NCBI GenBank assembly: GCA_964536015.1
Contig: CAZHVS010000015.1
Location: 1-63,870 of the forward strand
Direction of reading: 5' to 3'
Length of the DNA: 63,870 bases
Origin: CAZHVS01 sp964536015
GTDB taxonomy: Bacteria > Bacteroidota > Ignavibacteria > Ignavibacteriales > Ignavibacteriaceae
A program made the translations under genes and the position numbers. Within the stretch, counting starts at the first letter, position 1. Each line of letters opens with the position of its first letter. The notes under the pieces are model-generated. The model had not been told where the DNA came from. It did no database searches and worked only from the letters and a program-made list of their open reading frames with translations. Below, piece by piece: positions 25,515 to 34,497 of this stretch.

Positions 25515-26435
25515 TTATTCTTCTTTCCACAGTTCTGAAATCAATAAACCACAGAAAATGAATACTGAACCAAAAATTCCAAATATGGAAATCTTCTCAC
25601 TCAATATAATGAAAGCAAACAGAGCAGCAAAGATTGGTTCAAAGGAAAAAATTATTCCTGCTTTTGCAGGTGTCACTTCTTTTTGATATTTCGTCTGAAG
25701 TAAAAGATTTACAACTGTTGCAAGAACAGAGGTATAAAGTAAAGCATAAATGACTATAGGTTTAAAATTGAAAACAACTGTTTCAATTTTTAATATGGCG
25801 AATATAAAAGTGAATGAAATTGATAAAAGCGCAGTTGTAGAAATTTGTATAAATGTAATTATCCTATAATCCGTATTCTTGCTAACAATATCAAGATAAA
25901 CCATATAAATTCCATAACTAATTGCACAGAGCAAAGTAAGAAAATCTCCAAGGTTGAAATTTGAACCAATTTCTGTAAAGATATCGAGGAAAGAATTTTC
26001 TTTACTCGATAAAAAAGCAATTCCAATAAATACCAAAAAGATTGAAAGTAATATTGGTTTTGAAGGCACTCTTTTTTCAATTATTGTTTGAAACACTGGC
26101 GTAAATATGACAAACAAAGCCGTAATAAAAGCTGATTTTGTTGCACTTGTAATTGTTAAGCCTAATGTTTGAAAAATAAATCCACTAAAAAGCAATATAC
26201 CTAATACTGCTCCTTCTTTTACAGATTTTTGATTAAATAATTTGAAGTGTTTAAATATCAGTGGAATAAGTAACACAGTAGCAATAGAAAATCTTATAGC
26301 AACAAATAAAAAAGCCGAAGCTTCGTTCAACGCTGATTTTACTGTGACAAATGTACCTCCCCAGATAAGTGTTGCAAGTAACAACATTCCTTCAGCAAAA
26401 AATTTAATACGACGCTTTTTAGTATGAATATTCAT
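25515..26435 (-). CDS. EamA/DMT-family transporter
   Basis: A 306-residue inner-membrane protein with ten predicted helices in two EamA repeats (about 12-145 and 165-300). Seen features are the first-helix motif ATLIWGGTFVTVKSAL, the LGLTITSATKSAFIT stretch and GIIFSFEPIFAALFAF in the second repeat, all typical of drug/metabolite transporters. Substrate unknown; relatives export amino acids or other metabolites. It is four bases downstream of era and three upstream of acyP. Confidence 0.9.
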   Translation of the reverse strand: MNIHTKKRRIKFFAEGMLLLATLIWGGTFVTVKSALNEASAFLFVAIRFSIATVLLIPLIFKHFKLFNQKSVKEGAVLGILLFSGFIFQTLGLTITSATKSAFITALFVIFTPVFQTIIEKRVPSKPILLSIFLVFIGIAFLSSKENSFLDIFTEIGSNFNLGDFLTLLCAISYGIYMVYLDIVSKNTDYRIITFIQISTTALLSISFTFIFAILKIETVVFNFKPIVIYALLYTSVLATVVNLLLQTKYQKEVTPAKAGIIFSFEPIFAALFAFIILSEKISIFGIFGSVFIFCGLLISELWKEE

Positions 26436-26438
26436 TAA

Positions 26439-27347
26439 TTAATTTTCTGCTGTAGAGTAACCAAAATATTTTAGAAATTTTTCGTTAGTTCTCCAATTCT
26501 CTTTTACTTTTACTCTCAGTTCAAGATAAATTTCTTTTTGAAGAAAATCTTCTATTGCCTTACGGGAAATCTCTCCGAGTTTTTTAATCGCTTTTCCATT
26601 CTTACCAATAATAATTTGTTTCTGTGTTTCCCTTTCTACAAAGATTGTAGCAGAGATAAAATCTTTATTTTCATTTCTCTCTTTAAATTCTTCGATAACT
26701 GTTTCACAACTGTATGGAATCTCATCTTTATAAAGTTCCAAAATTTTTTCTCGGATTATTTCAGAAACAAAGAATCTTTCATTCTCCTGCGCAATGATGT
26801 CATCTGGAAAATATTTTGGATGTTCAGGCAAGTAATTAATGATGGTTTCCTGAAGAATGTCCAGATTTTTTTCAAGTGTTGCTGAGACTTCAATTACTTT
26901 ATCGAAGAAGCTTAAATCAGTATATCTTTTTTTAATTTGGTCTATCTTTGCTTTACATGATAAATCCATTTTATTGATTACAAGTATTTTTCTCACTTTA
27001 GTAAAGTTCAATATTTTTTTTACAGTATCATCATCAAGAATAGTTAAATTTTTTGCATCAGATTCTGCATCTGTTAAAAATAAAATCACATCTGCATCTC
27101 TTACTGATTGAAAGACAAAATTCATCATCTTTTCCTGAAGCATATAATCGGGTTTTAGAATTCCTGGTGTATCAAGAAATATTATTTGGTAACCTTCTTC
27201 CGATAAAATTCCTAAAATACTTTTTCTTGTAGTTTGAGGTTTGTTGGTGGTTATTGATAATTTTTGTTTTAATAAGGCATTTAATAAAGTCGATTTACCA
27301 ACATTTGGTTTACCAATTATTGCAACATATCCTGATTTTGTCTTCAT
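26439..27347 (-). CDS. era: GTPase Era
   Basis: Essential GTPase that binds the 3' end of 16S rRNA in 30S assembly; 302 residues, full length. G1 GKPNVGKST, the switch region TTNKPQTTRKS, G3 DTPG and G4 NKMD are present. The C-terminal KH domain carries IIGKNGKAIKKLG. It is the second gene of the long operon, four bases after the purine permease. Confidence 0.97.
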   Translation of the reverse strand: MKTKSGYVAIIGKPNVGKSTLLNALLKQKLSITTNKPQTTRKSILGILSEEGYQIIFLDTPGILKPDYMLQEKMMNFVFQSVRDADVILFLTDAESDAKNLTILDDDTVKKILNFTKVRKILVINKMDLSCKAKIDQIKKRYTDLSFFDKVIEVSATLEKNLDILQETIINYLPEHPKYFPDDIIAQENERFFVSEIIREKILELYKDEIPYSCETVIEEFKERNENKDFISATIFVERETQKQIIIGKNGKAIKKLGEISRKAIEDFLQKEIYLELRVKVKENWRTNEKFLKYFGYSTAEN

Positions 27348-27350
27348 AAT

Positions 27351-28679
27351 TTATACTGATTTAATGATGAAATCTATTATAAACATTAATGCCGAAACAT
27401 ACATTAATGGATGAACTTCTTTAAACTTTAAGTTAAGTATTTTCAAAGAAGTATAAACTATAAACCCAATGCCAATCCCGTTTGAAATACTATAAGTTAA
27501 AGGAATTGTAATTAAAATCAGAAATGCGGCAAAACCTTCTTCTATATTTGAAAAATCTATTTCCATTACAATGCTCATCATACTAAAACCAACAATAACC
27601 AATGCTGGGGCTACTGCCTGCACAGGAACTATTCCAACCAGCGGTGCAAAAAATATTGCAAGAATAAAAAGTAATCCGGTTATAACAGAAGTATATCCGG
27701 TTCTTCCACCTGAAGCGACTCCAGAAGCACTTTCAATATATGCAGTATTAGAACTAGCGCAGAAGAAGCCACCTGCAAATGCTGCCAAAGAATCAATTAA
27801 AAGAATTCCTTTTAAGCGTGGGATTCTTCCTTCTTTTGTAAAATAATTTCCTTTGCTTGCAATTGTAACAACAGTTCCCATCGTATCAAAAAAATCGGTT
27901 AACATTAAAGCAAAAATCACAGGAATAAAGCTCCATTGTAATGCTCCTAAAATATCTGCCTGTCCAATTGTCGAAAAGTCATTCCCGCTAAGGTCAGTTA
28001 TAAATGATTGAGGAGTTTTTGTAATTGGAGTTCCATCACTATTATGAAAAAAGAATCCAAGAATGGTTGTTAAAAAAATTCCAATCAATAAAGATGCATT
28101 AATTTTTTTTGAAAGTAAAAAAGCAGTTATGATAATTCCAATTACAGAAAGGATAACTCCTTCTTCTTTAAAATTTCCTAAAGCAACAAGAGTTTCATCA
28201 TTTTTAACAATTATTCCTGCGTTCTTAAATCCAATAAATACAATAAATATCCCTATTCCTGCACCAATAGCTTTTTTCAGATTCAGAGGGATTGCATCCA
28301 TCACGGCTTCACGAAAGTTTGTCAATACAAGTAGAGTAATAATCAAACCTTCAATAACTACCATTCCCATGGCAATTTGCCAGCTAACCTTCATCCCAAT
28401 TACAATTCCAAATGTAAGAAAAGCATTAAAACCCATTCCTGCAGCCAGAGCAATTGGATAGTTAGTAAAAATTCCCATAGCAATTGTCATTAAACCCGCC
28501 ACAAGACAGGTTGTAACGACAGTAGCCTGAAAAGGCAAACCTGCATTTTGCAAGATTATTGGATTAACAAAAACTATGTATGCCATTGTAATAAAAGTAG
28601 TAATACCGGCAATAGTTTCTTTTTGAAAAGAAGTATTGAAAGATTCAAATCGAAAATATTTATTAATACTAGATACCAT
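27351..28679 (-). CDS. NCS2-family purine permease (AzgA/PbuG-like)
   Basis: A 442-residue inner-membrane nucleobase permease with about 12-14 membrane segments. The start (F-NTSFQKETIAGITTFITMAYI) and the PIALAAGMGFNAF, TDFFDTMGT and SSNTAYIESASGVA-type motifs are those of the AzgA-like branch of NCS2, which imports adenine, guanine or hypoxanthine with protons. It is the first gene of an eleven-gene minus-strand operon reaching to 19501. Confidence 0.93.
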   Translation of the reverse strand: MVSSINKYFRFESFNTSFQKETIAGITTFITMAYIVFVNPIILQNAGLPFQATVVTTCLVAGLMTIAMGIFTNYPIALAAGMGFNAFLTFGIVIGMKVSWQIAMGMVVIEGLIITLLVLTNFREAVMDAIPLNLKKAIGAGIGIFIVFIGFKNAGIIVKNDETLVALGNFKEEGVILSVIGIIITAFLLSKKINASLLIGIFLTTILGFFFHNSDGTPITKTPQSFITDLSGNDFSTIGQADILGALQWSFIPVIFALMLTDFFDTMGTVVTIASKGNYFTKEGRIPRLKGILLIDSLAAFAGGFFCASSNTAYIESASGVASGGRTGYTSVITGLLFILAIFFAPLVGIVPVQAVAPALVIVGFSMMSIVMEIDFSNIEEGFAAFLILITIPLTYSISNGIGIGFIVYTSLKILNLKFKEVHPLMYVSALMFIIDFIIKSV

Positions 28680-28705
28680 AATTAAACCAATGATAAATTA
28701 TATAA

Positions 28706-28713
28706 CAAAAATA
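28706..28713 (-). promoter_or_regulatory. Possible promoter of the long minus-strand operon
   Basis: The minus strand reads TATTTTTG, matching TAnnTTTG, 27 bases before the permease ATG. No TTG is found at the expected upstream spacing. Confidence 0.35.
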
Positions 28714-28811
28714 CAAATGCTTAGATTTAGTTACTAATAAAAATCAATAAATAAAGGTCTTATTAAATAGAGAATATGTTAAAAATTTGATAAGAATCAA
28801 ATAAATAATAA

Positions 28812-28857
28812 TTGCTTTTTATTCTTTTCCAAATTAAGTTTGCAGTTGTCAACTTAA
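28812..28857 (+). promoter_or_regulatory. Promoter and overlapping inverted repeat of the sigma/anti-sigma operon
   Basis: TAAGTTTG (28835-28842) matches TAnnTTTG, with TTG (28812-28814) 20 bases upstream. A perfect inverted repeat TTAAGTT (28834-28840) ... AACTTAA (28851-28857) overlaps the -7 box and the predicted start site. It could be an operator or a hairpin at the 5' end of the mRNA. Confidence 0.55.
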
Positions 28858-28872
28858 CCTAAAGAGGCAAAT

Positions 28873-29457
28873 GTGGCTGTTAGCTTTTTTACATTAACTG
28901 ATTCTGAGCTCATGCAAAAAGTAGCTAATTATGAATCGCGTGCGCTGGAAGTTTTGTATAATCGTTATTCACCAATTATGTATTCGTTAATTCGGAAAAT
29001 AGTTGGTGATGAGAAAACTGCTGAAGAAGTTCTAATTGAAGTTTTTGTGATTATATGGAGAAAAGTACATTTATTTGATCAGAGATCTTCAAACGCATAC
29101 TCCTGGCTTATTACATTAGCAAGAAACAAAGCCGTGGATACTTCCAAAAGAAAGAAGGGCGAATTTCTTGATGATTATACCGATGAGTTTGAAGATGAGT
29201 ATATTATTCCAAGGTTGTCTCCACAGATTGATGACCTTGATTTGAGAACAGCTTTAAGCATAAAAGATAATATTGAAAACTCACTTCATAAATTAACCGA
29301 TGCACAACAGTATGTTTTATATCTTGCGTTTTATGAAGGATTAACAGAATCTGAAATTGCACAAAAGTTAAAAATTCCTTTCCCAACAGTTAAATCTAAA
29401 ATACAGGTTGCTTTGACAAATCTGAAAGAAAACTTATTAAAGGGAGAAGAAAAATGA
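28873..29457 (+). CDS. ECF-type RNA polymerase sigma factor (SigK-like)
   Basis: A 194-residue sigma-70 family factor with region 2 (about 20-95: ALEVLYNRYSPIMYSLI, then SNAYSWLITLARNKAVD) and region 4 (about 130-190: TDAQQYVLYLAFYEGLTESEIAQKL helix-turn-helix). The start is GTG, preceded by AAAGAGG at good spacing. An ATG two bases upstream is out of frame. Its stop overlaps the anti-sigma start in ATGA. Pairing with an RskA-like anti-sigma factor suggests SigK-type control by membrane proteolysis or redox; the target genes are unknown. Confidence 0.9.
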   Translation: MAVSFFTLTDSELMQKVANYESRALEVLYNRYSPIMYSLIRKIVGDEKTAEEVLIEVFVIIWRKVHLFDQRSSNAYSWLITLARNKAVDTSKRKKGEFLDDYTDEFEDEYIIPRLSPQIDDLDLRTALSIKDNIENSLHKLTDAQQYVLYLAFYEGLTESEIAQKLKIPFPTVKSKIQVALTNLKENLLKGEEK

Positions 29458-30806
29458 GCCTGACACGTAAAACTGACTTCTCTTCCCTAATGCATTCTTT
29501 TGCATTAGGTTGTCTTGATAAAGAAGACAAAAAAATTATGCTTGATTATTTCAGAACAGGTGGAGACTATCAATGGCAGGAGCTTGGTGAATATCAGAAT
29601 CTCGCTTCTTTACTTCCTTCCTTCCTTGAAATAGAAGAACCAAATCCACAAATTAAAGATAAAGTTGCAAGACGCCTTTATAGATTAAAAGAACAAAAAA
29701 GACCTGAAGTTGTTTCGCAAAATGCTCCGCCTAAATCGGAAATATCCAAATTATTTGAAAAAGAAAAATCAGAAGATGAAATTGTACTTCCTCCTGAAAT
29801 TCCTTCATTCAAAAAAACTAAAACTGCATTTTCTGAACCAACTTTAAATTGGAATGAGACTAAAGAAGAAGAATCTTTCTCACAACTTGATAAATCAGCT
29901 GATGACGACAGCTACAAGCTTGTTAGGCCGGTACAAAGACGCATTATTGATCAGCCAAGGTCTCAACAAACTCAAGTAGATAAAAGAGCCTCACAACCTC
30001 AACAAGAAAGAGAAATCTTCAAACCTGAAAACGAAGATTTTATTACTTCAGCTCCACTGTTATCTGACAAATTTGAACTGATAGATAAGCTTACTGAAGA
30101 AAGTGAAACAGAATTTAAACCGGTTTCTCCATTACCCGACTCAAATAAACCATCAACTGAAAAAGAGGACAAAAAAGATATGGTTACAAAAGATTTTTCA
30201 ACCGATAGAACATTTGCCCGTACTTCTCAAGATACAGTTATAAGACAAGAACCACAAATTTCTGAAGTAAAAGGTGGTGCTACCTGGGGAAGTTTGTTTT
30301 TCTTCTTTATTTTAAGCTTTATTGCAATGTTTGTTTTCTATTACCTATTAAGTGTTCAAATTAAAGATTCAGAAAAGCAGCATACTGAAGCCTTAACCTC
30401 AACAATTAAATCGTTCCAGGGATTGTTACTAACAAATGCGCAGTTATTTGAAATTATTAATTCAAAAAACTTGCAGGTAGCTTTTCTTGATGGTTCGGAT
30501 ATAAATGCAGATGGTTATGGAAAGTTTATGTTTAATCCTGATACAAAAAAAGGAATCCTTCAACTATCAAAATTACCCAAACCTGCCGCAAATAAAGTAT
30601 ACAAAATTTGGTTTAACCTTGGTGGAAATATAACCGGTAAAGAAATACTATATGTAGGTGGTGGAAGCCAGTATTACCCGATTCCAAGTTTACCCGAATT
30701 TAGTTATTCAACTTCCGGAATAATTTCTATTACTGAAGAACCTATTACCGGTTCGACTAAACCATCAGGAATTATGTATTATACTGGAACTTTGATTATT
30801 AAATAA
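29454..30806 (+). CDS. Membrane anti-sigma factor with RskA-type C-terminal domain
   Basis: A 450-residue single-pass membrane protein. Residues 1-82 form a helical cytoplasmic anti-sigma region without a visible zinc His/Cys motif. Residues 83-275 are a long charged, Gln/Pro/Ser-rich, probably disordered linker, unusually long for this family. A membrane helix spans about 279-301. The periplasmic part (330-450) has the anti-sigma-K factor (RskA) pattern of beta strands, ending in a Pro/Gly-rich SGIMYYTGTL stretch. It should hold the upstream sigma factor inactive until signalled. A strong terminator follows. Confidence 0.85.
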   Translation: MSLTRKTDFSSLMHSFALGCLDKEDKKIMLDYFRTGGDYQWQELGEYQNLASLLPSFLEIEEPNPQIKDKVARRLYRLKEQKRPEVVSQNAPPKSEISKLFEKEKSEDEIVLPPEIPSFKKTKTAFSEPTLNWNETKEEESFSQLDKSADDDSYKLVRPVQRRIIDQPRSQQTQVDKRASQPQQEREIFKPENEDFITSAPLLSDKFELIDKLTEESETEFKPVSPLPDSNKPSTEKEDKKDMVTKDFSTDRTFARTSQDTVIRQEPQISEVKGGATWGSLFFFFILSFIAMFVFYYLLSVQIKDSEKQHTEALTSTIKSFQGLLLTNAQLFEIINSKNLQVAFLDGSDINADGYGKFMFNPDTKKGILQLSKLPKPAANKVYKIWFNLGGNITGKEILYVGGGSQYYPIPSLPEFSYSTSGIISITEEPITGSTKPSGIMYYTGTLIIK

Positions 30807-30827
30807 AATTTATTCGAGATTAAATTC

Positions 30828-30859
30828 AAAAAGGTTCTTTTTAATGAGAACCTTTTTTT
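30828..30859. terminator. Bidirectional terminator after the anti-sigma gene
   Basis: AAAAAGGTTCT / AGAACCTTTTTTT: the 8-bp core stem is extended by A/T pairs around an 8-base loop, with a T7 tract on the plus strand and a T5 run on the minus strand. It separates two convergent genes. Confidence 0.88.
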
Positions 30860-30862
30860 ATT

Positions 30863-31426
30863 TTAAAAATTGTTTTTTGAGTTTATAAATAATGCCCAGA
30901 CAGAGATAATTAAAATGACGATCACAGTCCATAAATTTTTAATTAACAGCCAAAACGATATTAACAGATTACTTAACTGAAGAGAAGATGAGATAAGTAC
31001 TATTATTATTCCTGTCAATAACAAACCAGCACACCAGAGTAAAAATATTTTTTGATTAAACTTTATGTACAATATTAAGAAATTAACTGAAGCGATCATT
31101 ATCAAAACTGCAATTATTCCACCAGCATTTACTTCAACATTGAAAAGGTTGATACTAAAAAGAATAAAACCGAGTAAAAAAAATGTTGTCCCGGAAAAAA
31201 TTAATACTATATTGAAAGAATCAAACCACAAATAAAATAAACTAAAACCAAGGAACATCATATTATAGTAAATTACTTTTTTGAAGCTAATTTCTATCAA
31301 ACTTATGCTATCAAGCATTAGTGGCAAAATTAAAAATATTATCAAGTATGTGAATATTTTCTTTAACATCTTTCTAAAATCTAAGTTAACAATATTTTTC
31401 GAGAAAAAGCATTTTATCTGTTTCAA
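30863..31426 (-). CDS. Hypothetical multi-spanning membrane protein
   Basis: A 187-residue hydrophobic protein with about six membrane segments after a basic N-terminus. I do not recognise a family. The alternating short hydrophobic pairs (strong runs near 24-45, 50-75, 78-100, 105-125, 130-150 and 160-180) are reminiscent of the four-to-six-helix DUF5668/LiaF-type N-terminal membrane domains, but no defining motif is seen. It is monocistronic and convergent with the anti-sigma gene, so a relation to that stress system is possible but unsupported. Confidence 0.6.
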   Translation of the reverse strand: MKQIKCFFSKNIVNLDFRKMLKKIFTYLIIFLILPLMLDSISLIEISFKKVIYYNMMFLGFSLFYLWFDSFNIVLIFSGTTFFLLGFILFSINLFNVEVNAGGIIAVLIMIASVNFLILYIKFNQKIFLLWCAGLLLTGIIIVLISSSLQLSNLLISFWLLIKNLWTVIVILIISVWALFINSKNNF

Positions 31427-31488
31427 AATTTTAATTGCAATTTAATTCATTCTGAAAAAAGTTTCTACTCTACTTTTCGATGAATTAC

Positions 31489-31496
31489 TATATTTG
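31489..31496 (+). promoter_or_regulatory. Promoter -7 element of the SpoIID-like gene
   Basis: TATATTTG is an exact TAnnTTTG match, 32 bases before the ATG. The -33 region is not clear. Confidence 0.45.
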
Positions 31497-31528
31497 CACA
31501 ACAAGTTTCAAATAAAATTGGTTTATTT

Positions 31529-32869
31529 ATGAAAGAGCCCATAATTAGCGTTGGCATAATATCTAATAAAAAAGTTAAAATCGGTTTTTACGGTGATTTT
31601 AAAGATTCTCAATCTGGTAATTCATTCAGCGGATTGTATAAAGCGGAACTTTTAGGAAACAAAATTTTAGTGTATGATAAAGCTAAAAAGTATGAATTTA
31701 ATAATTCTGTAATCTTTACACCATTTGATAGCGAAACAGAATATTTTACAATTAAAGATGTAGTTATAGGCGTTCAGTTTCATTGGGAAAGAAAAGAAAA
31801 GCAAAACTTCAAAGGTGCTTTGAAACTTGTAATTGATAACGATATTTTAACCGCAATAAACGAAATTCCAGTCGAAGACTATTTAACAAGCGTAATCTCC
31901 TCCGAGATGAGTGCTAAATGCAGCCTGGAATTATTAAAAGCTCATTCTGTAATTTCAAGAAGTTGGTTATTAGCACAGATTGAGAAATCTAAATCATTGT
32001 TGAAAGGGAAAAAAGAATACAAAACTTTTTTTGAAACTGAAGGTGAATATACTAAATGGTATGACCGGGAAGACCATAAATTATTTGACGTCTGTGCTGA
32101 TGACCATTGTCAGCGTTACCAAGGAATTACTAAAATTTTTACAGAGGTTGCACAACAAGCTGTCTCTGAAACCAAAGGTTTGGTACTAACATACAACAAT
32201 GATATTTGTGATGCTCGTTTCTACAAGGCTTGCGGCGGTATCACGGAATCTTTTGAAAATGTCTGGGAGAATGTTACTTATCCTTATCTTGCTCCTGTTG
32301 TTGATTACAAATTTGAACCAGATAATTATGATTTAGATTTCTCTAAAGAAGTAAATGCAAGGAAATGGATTTTATCCAACCCTCCTGCATATTGCAATAC
32401 AAATGATAAAAAAGTTCTTAGCCAGATTCTTCCAGATTTTGATCAGGAAACAACTGACTTCTACAGATGGAAAATCGAATATACTCAAGATGAAATCTCA
32501 AATCTTATAAAAGAAAAAAGTGGAATAGATTTTGGAAAAATTATTGATCTTATTCCTGTTGAAAGAGGTAAATCTGCACGATTAATAAAACTTAAAATAA
32601 TAGGAACATTAAAGACTTTAATTATTGGAAAAGAATTAGAAATTCGAAGAACTCTTTCTAAATCGCATTTATACAGCTCTGCATTTGTGGTAGATAAAGA
32701 AAATATTATTGATGGGATTCCACAAATATTTGTTATTACAGGTGCGGGCTGGGGACACGGTGTAGGGCTTTGCCAGATTGGTGCTGCAGTTATGGCTGAA
32801 AAAGGATTTCGTTTTGATGAAATTCTTATGCATTATTATAAGAATTCTAAATTAACAAAAATTTACTAA
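31529..32869 (+). CDS. SpoIID/LytB-domain peptidoglycan-active protein
   Basis: A 446-residue protein whose core (about 105-440) is the SpoIID/LytB domain. Recognisable elements are the IPVEDYLTSVISSEM start with catalytic-type Glu, LLKAHSVISRSWLLA, the ETKGLVL stretch, FYKACGG, and the terminal GAGWGHGVGLCQIGAAVMAEKG. SpoIID proteins are lytic transglycosylases or amidase enhancers that act on denuded glycan. No signal peptide or membrane anchor is visible at this N-terminus, which is odd for an envelope enzyme. The next gene starts four bases beyond the stop, so it is probably co-transcribed with the glycosyltransferase. Confidence 0.85.
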   Translation: MKEPIISVGIISNKKVKIGFYGDFKDSQSGNSFSGLYKAELLGNKILVYDKAKKYEFNNSVIFTPFDSETEYFTIKDVVIGVQFHWERKEKQNFKGALKLVIDNDILTAINEIPVEDYLTSVISSEMSAKCSLELLKAHSVISRSWLLAQIEKSKSLLKGKKEYKTFFETEGEYTKWYDREDHKLFDVCADDHCQRYQGITKIFTEVAQQAVSETKGLVLTYNNDICDARFYKACGGITESFENVWENVTYPYLAPVVDYKFEPDNYDLDFSKEVNARKWILSNPPAYCNTNDKKVLSQILPDFDQETTDFYRWKIEYTQDEISNLIKEKSGIDFGKIIDLIPVERGKSARLIKLKIIGTLKTLIIGKELEIRRTLSKSHLYSSAFVVDKENIIDGIPQIFVITGAGWGHGVGLCQIGAAVMAEKGFRFDEILMHYYKNSKLTKIY

Positions 32870-32873
32870 CACT

Positions 32874-34004
32874 TTGAAAATCCTTTTTACCTGTTTATCG
32901 AAAAGCTGGGGCGGACTTGAAATGTTCACACTTAATACAGCTTTGCTCCTATCTAAAAAAAATTTACAGGTAGATATTCTTTGTTTGAGTAATTCAAGAT
33001 TGGAAAAAGAAGCAGCGTCAAGTGGACTTAAAACTTTTTCTGTCCTGTCTGATTCTTATATTAATTTTTTTTCAATAAAAAATATTTCTAAAATTATTTC
33101 TTTTGAGAAATATGATTTAGTTCATTGTCATGCATCTAAAGATTTGTGGATTATTGTACCTGCGTTACAACTAAATTACAATAAATCTCCTTTACTTTTA
33201 ACCAAACACGTTGGCTCATTCATCAAAAAAAAAGATTTTCTTCATCGTTATATTTATAGAAGAGTGGATCTGGCTTTGGCAATAAGTAGCATAATTAAAA
33301 AAAATCTTTTAGATACTACTCCTCTTTGTGAAAATAAAATTATGCTATTACATAATTATGTAGATACGACAAAATTTAATCCTCTCTGTTTTAATCCCGA
33401 TATTTTTCGTAATGAATTTTCTATAAACAACAACGAAATATTAATTGGCATGATGGGCAGGATAAGCCCCGGAAAAGGACATGAAGAATTTTTATTCGCT
33501 GTAAAAGAACTTAATAAAGTATTTAACAATCTTAAATTTGTAATTGTTGGAGAAGCCAGTCAGGGAGAAGATGAATATGCTTCTTCAATAAAAAAAATTA
33601 TTGAGACTATGAGTCTGAATAATGTAATCCTGACAGGTTTTCGGAAAGACACACCTGCAATTCTTTCTTCGATGGATATTTTTGTTTTTCCTTCGCATGC
33701 AGAAGCTTTTGGCATTGCATTAATCGAAGCGATGGCGATGGAAAAAGCAACCGTATGTTCTAATTCAGATGGTGTACTTGATATTGCAACCGATGGAGAA
33801 ACATCGTTATTGTTTGAGAAAAAAAATGCAGAGGATTTAACTTCAAAACTGAAAACGCTAATTCAGTCAAAAGAACTGCGGGATAAACTTGGTACGAATG
33901 GGAGAAAGCGAGTAGTTAAAGAATTTGATTATGAAATAATTATCGAAAAAACCATTCGCATTTACAAAAATGCAATCGAAAAAAAATTAAGTTCGATAAA
34001 TTAA
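32874..34004 (+). CDS. Glycosyltransferase family 4
   Basis: A 376-residue GT-B fold glycosyltransferase that begins with TTG; no ATG in frame precedes the conserved start. The N-terminal loop KSWGGLEMFTLN (about 10-21) is the GGxE-type acceptor loop, and the C-terminal EAFGIALIEAMAME has the E-x7-E donor-binding pattern, with HAEAFG just before it. The product is probably a lipopolysaccharide core or glycan sugar. It lies directly after the SpoIID-like gene, which is unusual pairing for envelope functions. Confidence 0.88.
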   Translation: MKILFTCLSKSWGGLEMFTLNTALLLSKKNLQVDILCLSNSRLEKEAASSGLKTFSVLSDSYINFFSIKNISKIISFEKYDLVHCHASKDLWIIVPALQLNYNKSPLLLTKHVGSFIKKKDFLHRYIYRRVDLALAISSIIKKNLLDTTPLCENKIMLLHNYVDTTKFNPLCFNPDIFRNEFSINNNEILIGMMGRISPGKGHEEFLFAVKELNKVFNNLKFVIVGEASQGEDEYASSIKKIIETMSLNNVILTGFRKDTPAILSSMDIFVFPSHAEAFGIALIEAMAMEKATVCSNSDGVLDIATDGETSLLFEKKNAEDLTSKLKTLIQSKELRDKLGTNGRKRVVKEFDYEIIIEKTIRIYKNAIEKKLSSIN

Positions 34005-34015
34005 GACTGTTCTCC

Positions 34016-34462
34016 TCAGGACTTTTCCAGTTTAAGAATTTTATTTAACCTGCGTTGATGTCTCTCTTCTCCACTAAATTTTGCTGAAAGAAAAGCAGAT
34101 ACAATTTCTTTTGCAGGTTCAATACCTATTATTCTTCCACCAAGACAAAGGACATTCATATCATCATGTTCAACACCCTGATGAGCAGAATATGAATCAT
34201 GGCAGACGCAAGCTCGAACACCTTTTAGTTTGTTTGCAGCAATACATGCGCCTACACCGCTTCCACAAACTATAATTCCTCTATCAGCTTCTCCTTTCGA
34301 TATTTTATCTGCAAGTGTAATTGCGAAATCCGGATAATCATCACTTGAATCATAAATATGATTTCCAATATCAATAAATTTTATATGCTGTTTTGTGAGA
34401 TAATTTTTTATTTCTTCCTTAAGAGGAAAACCGCCATGATCTGCACCGATTACAAGTTTCAT
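34016..34462 (-). CDS. rpiB: Ribose 5-phosphate isomerase B
   Basis: Interconverts ribose 5-phosphate and ribulose 5-phosphate in the pentose phosphate pathway; cytoplasmic, 148 residues, the usual length. The N-terminal IGADHGGFPLKEEI and the catalytic cysteine loop IIVCGSGVGACIAANK are diagnostic, as is HDSYSAHQGVEHDDMNVLCLG. It is preceded by an outer-membrane receptor gene on the same strand with a 35-base gap and converges with the glycosyltransferase gene. Confidence 0.96.
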   Translation of the reverse strand: MKLVIGADHGGFPLKEEIKNYLTKQHIKFIDIGNHIYDSSDDYPDFAITLADKISKGEADRGIIVCGSGVGACIAANKLKGVRACVCHDSYSAHQGVEHDDMNVLCLGGRIIGIEPAKEIVSAFLSAKFSGEERHQRRLNKILKLEKS

Positions 34463-34497
34463 AAAATTCCTTTTTTAAAAATTATATAAAATTAGTT

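Noticed and set aside
28871..28873. ATG as start of the sigma factor
   Set aside because: It is out of frame with the sigma domain; GTG at 28873 is in frame with AAAGAGG at the right distance.
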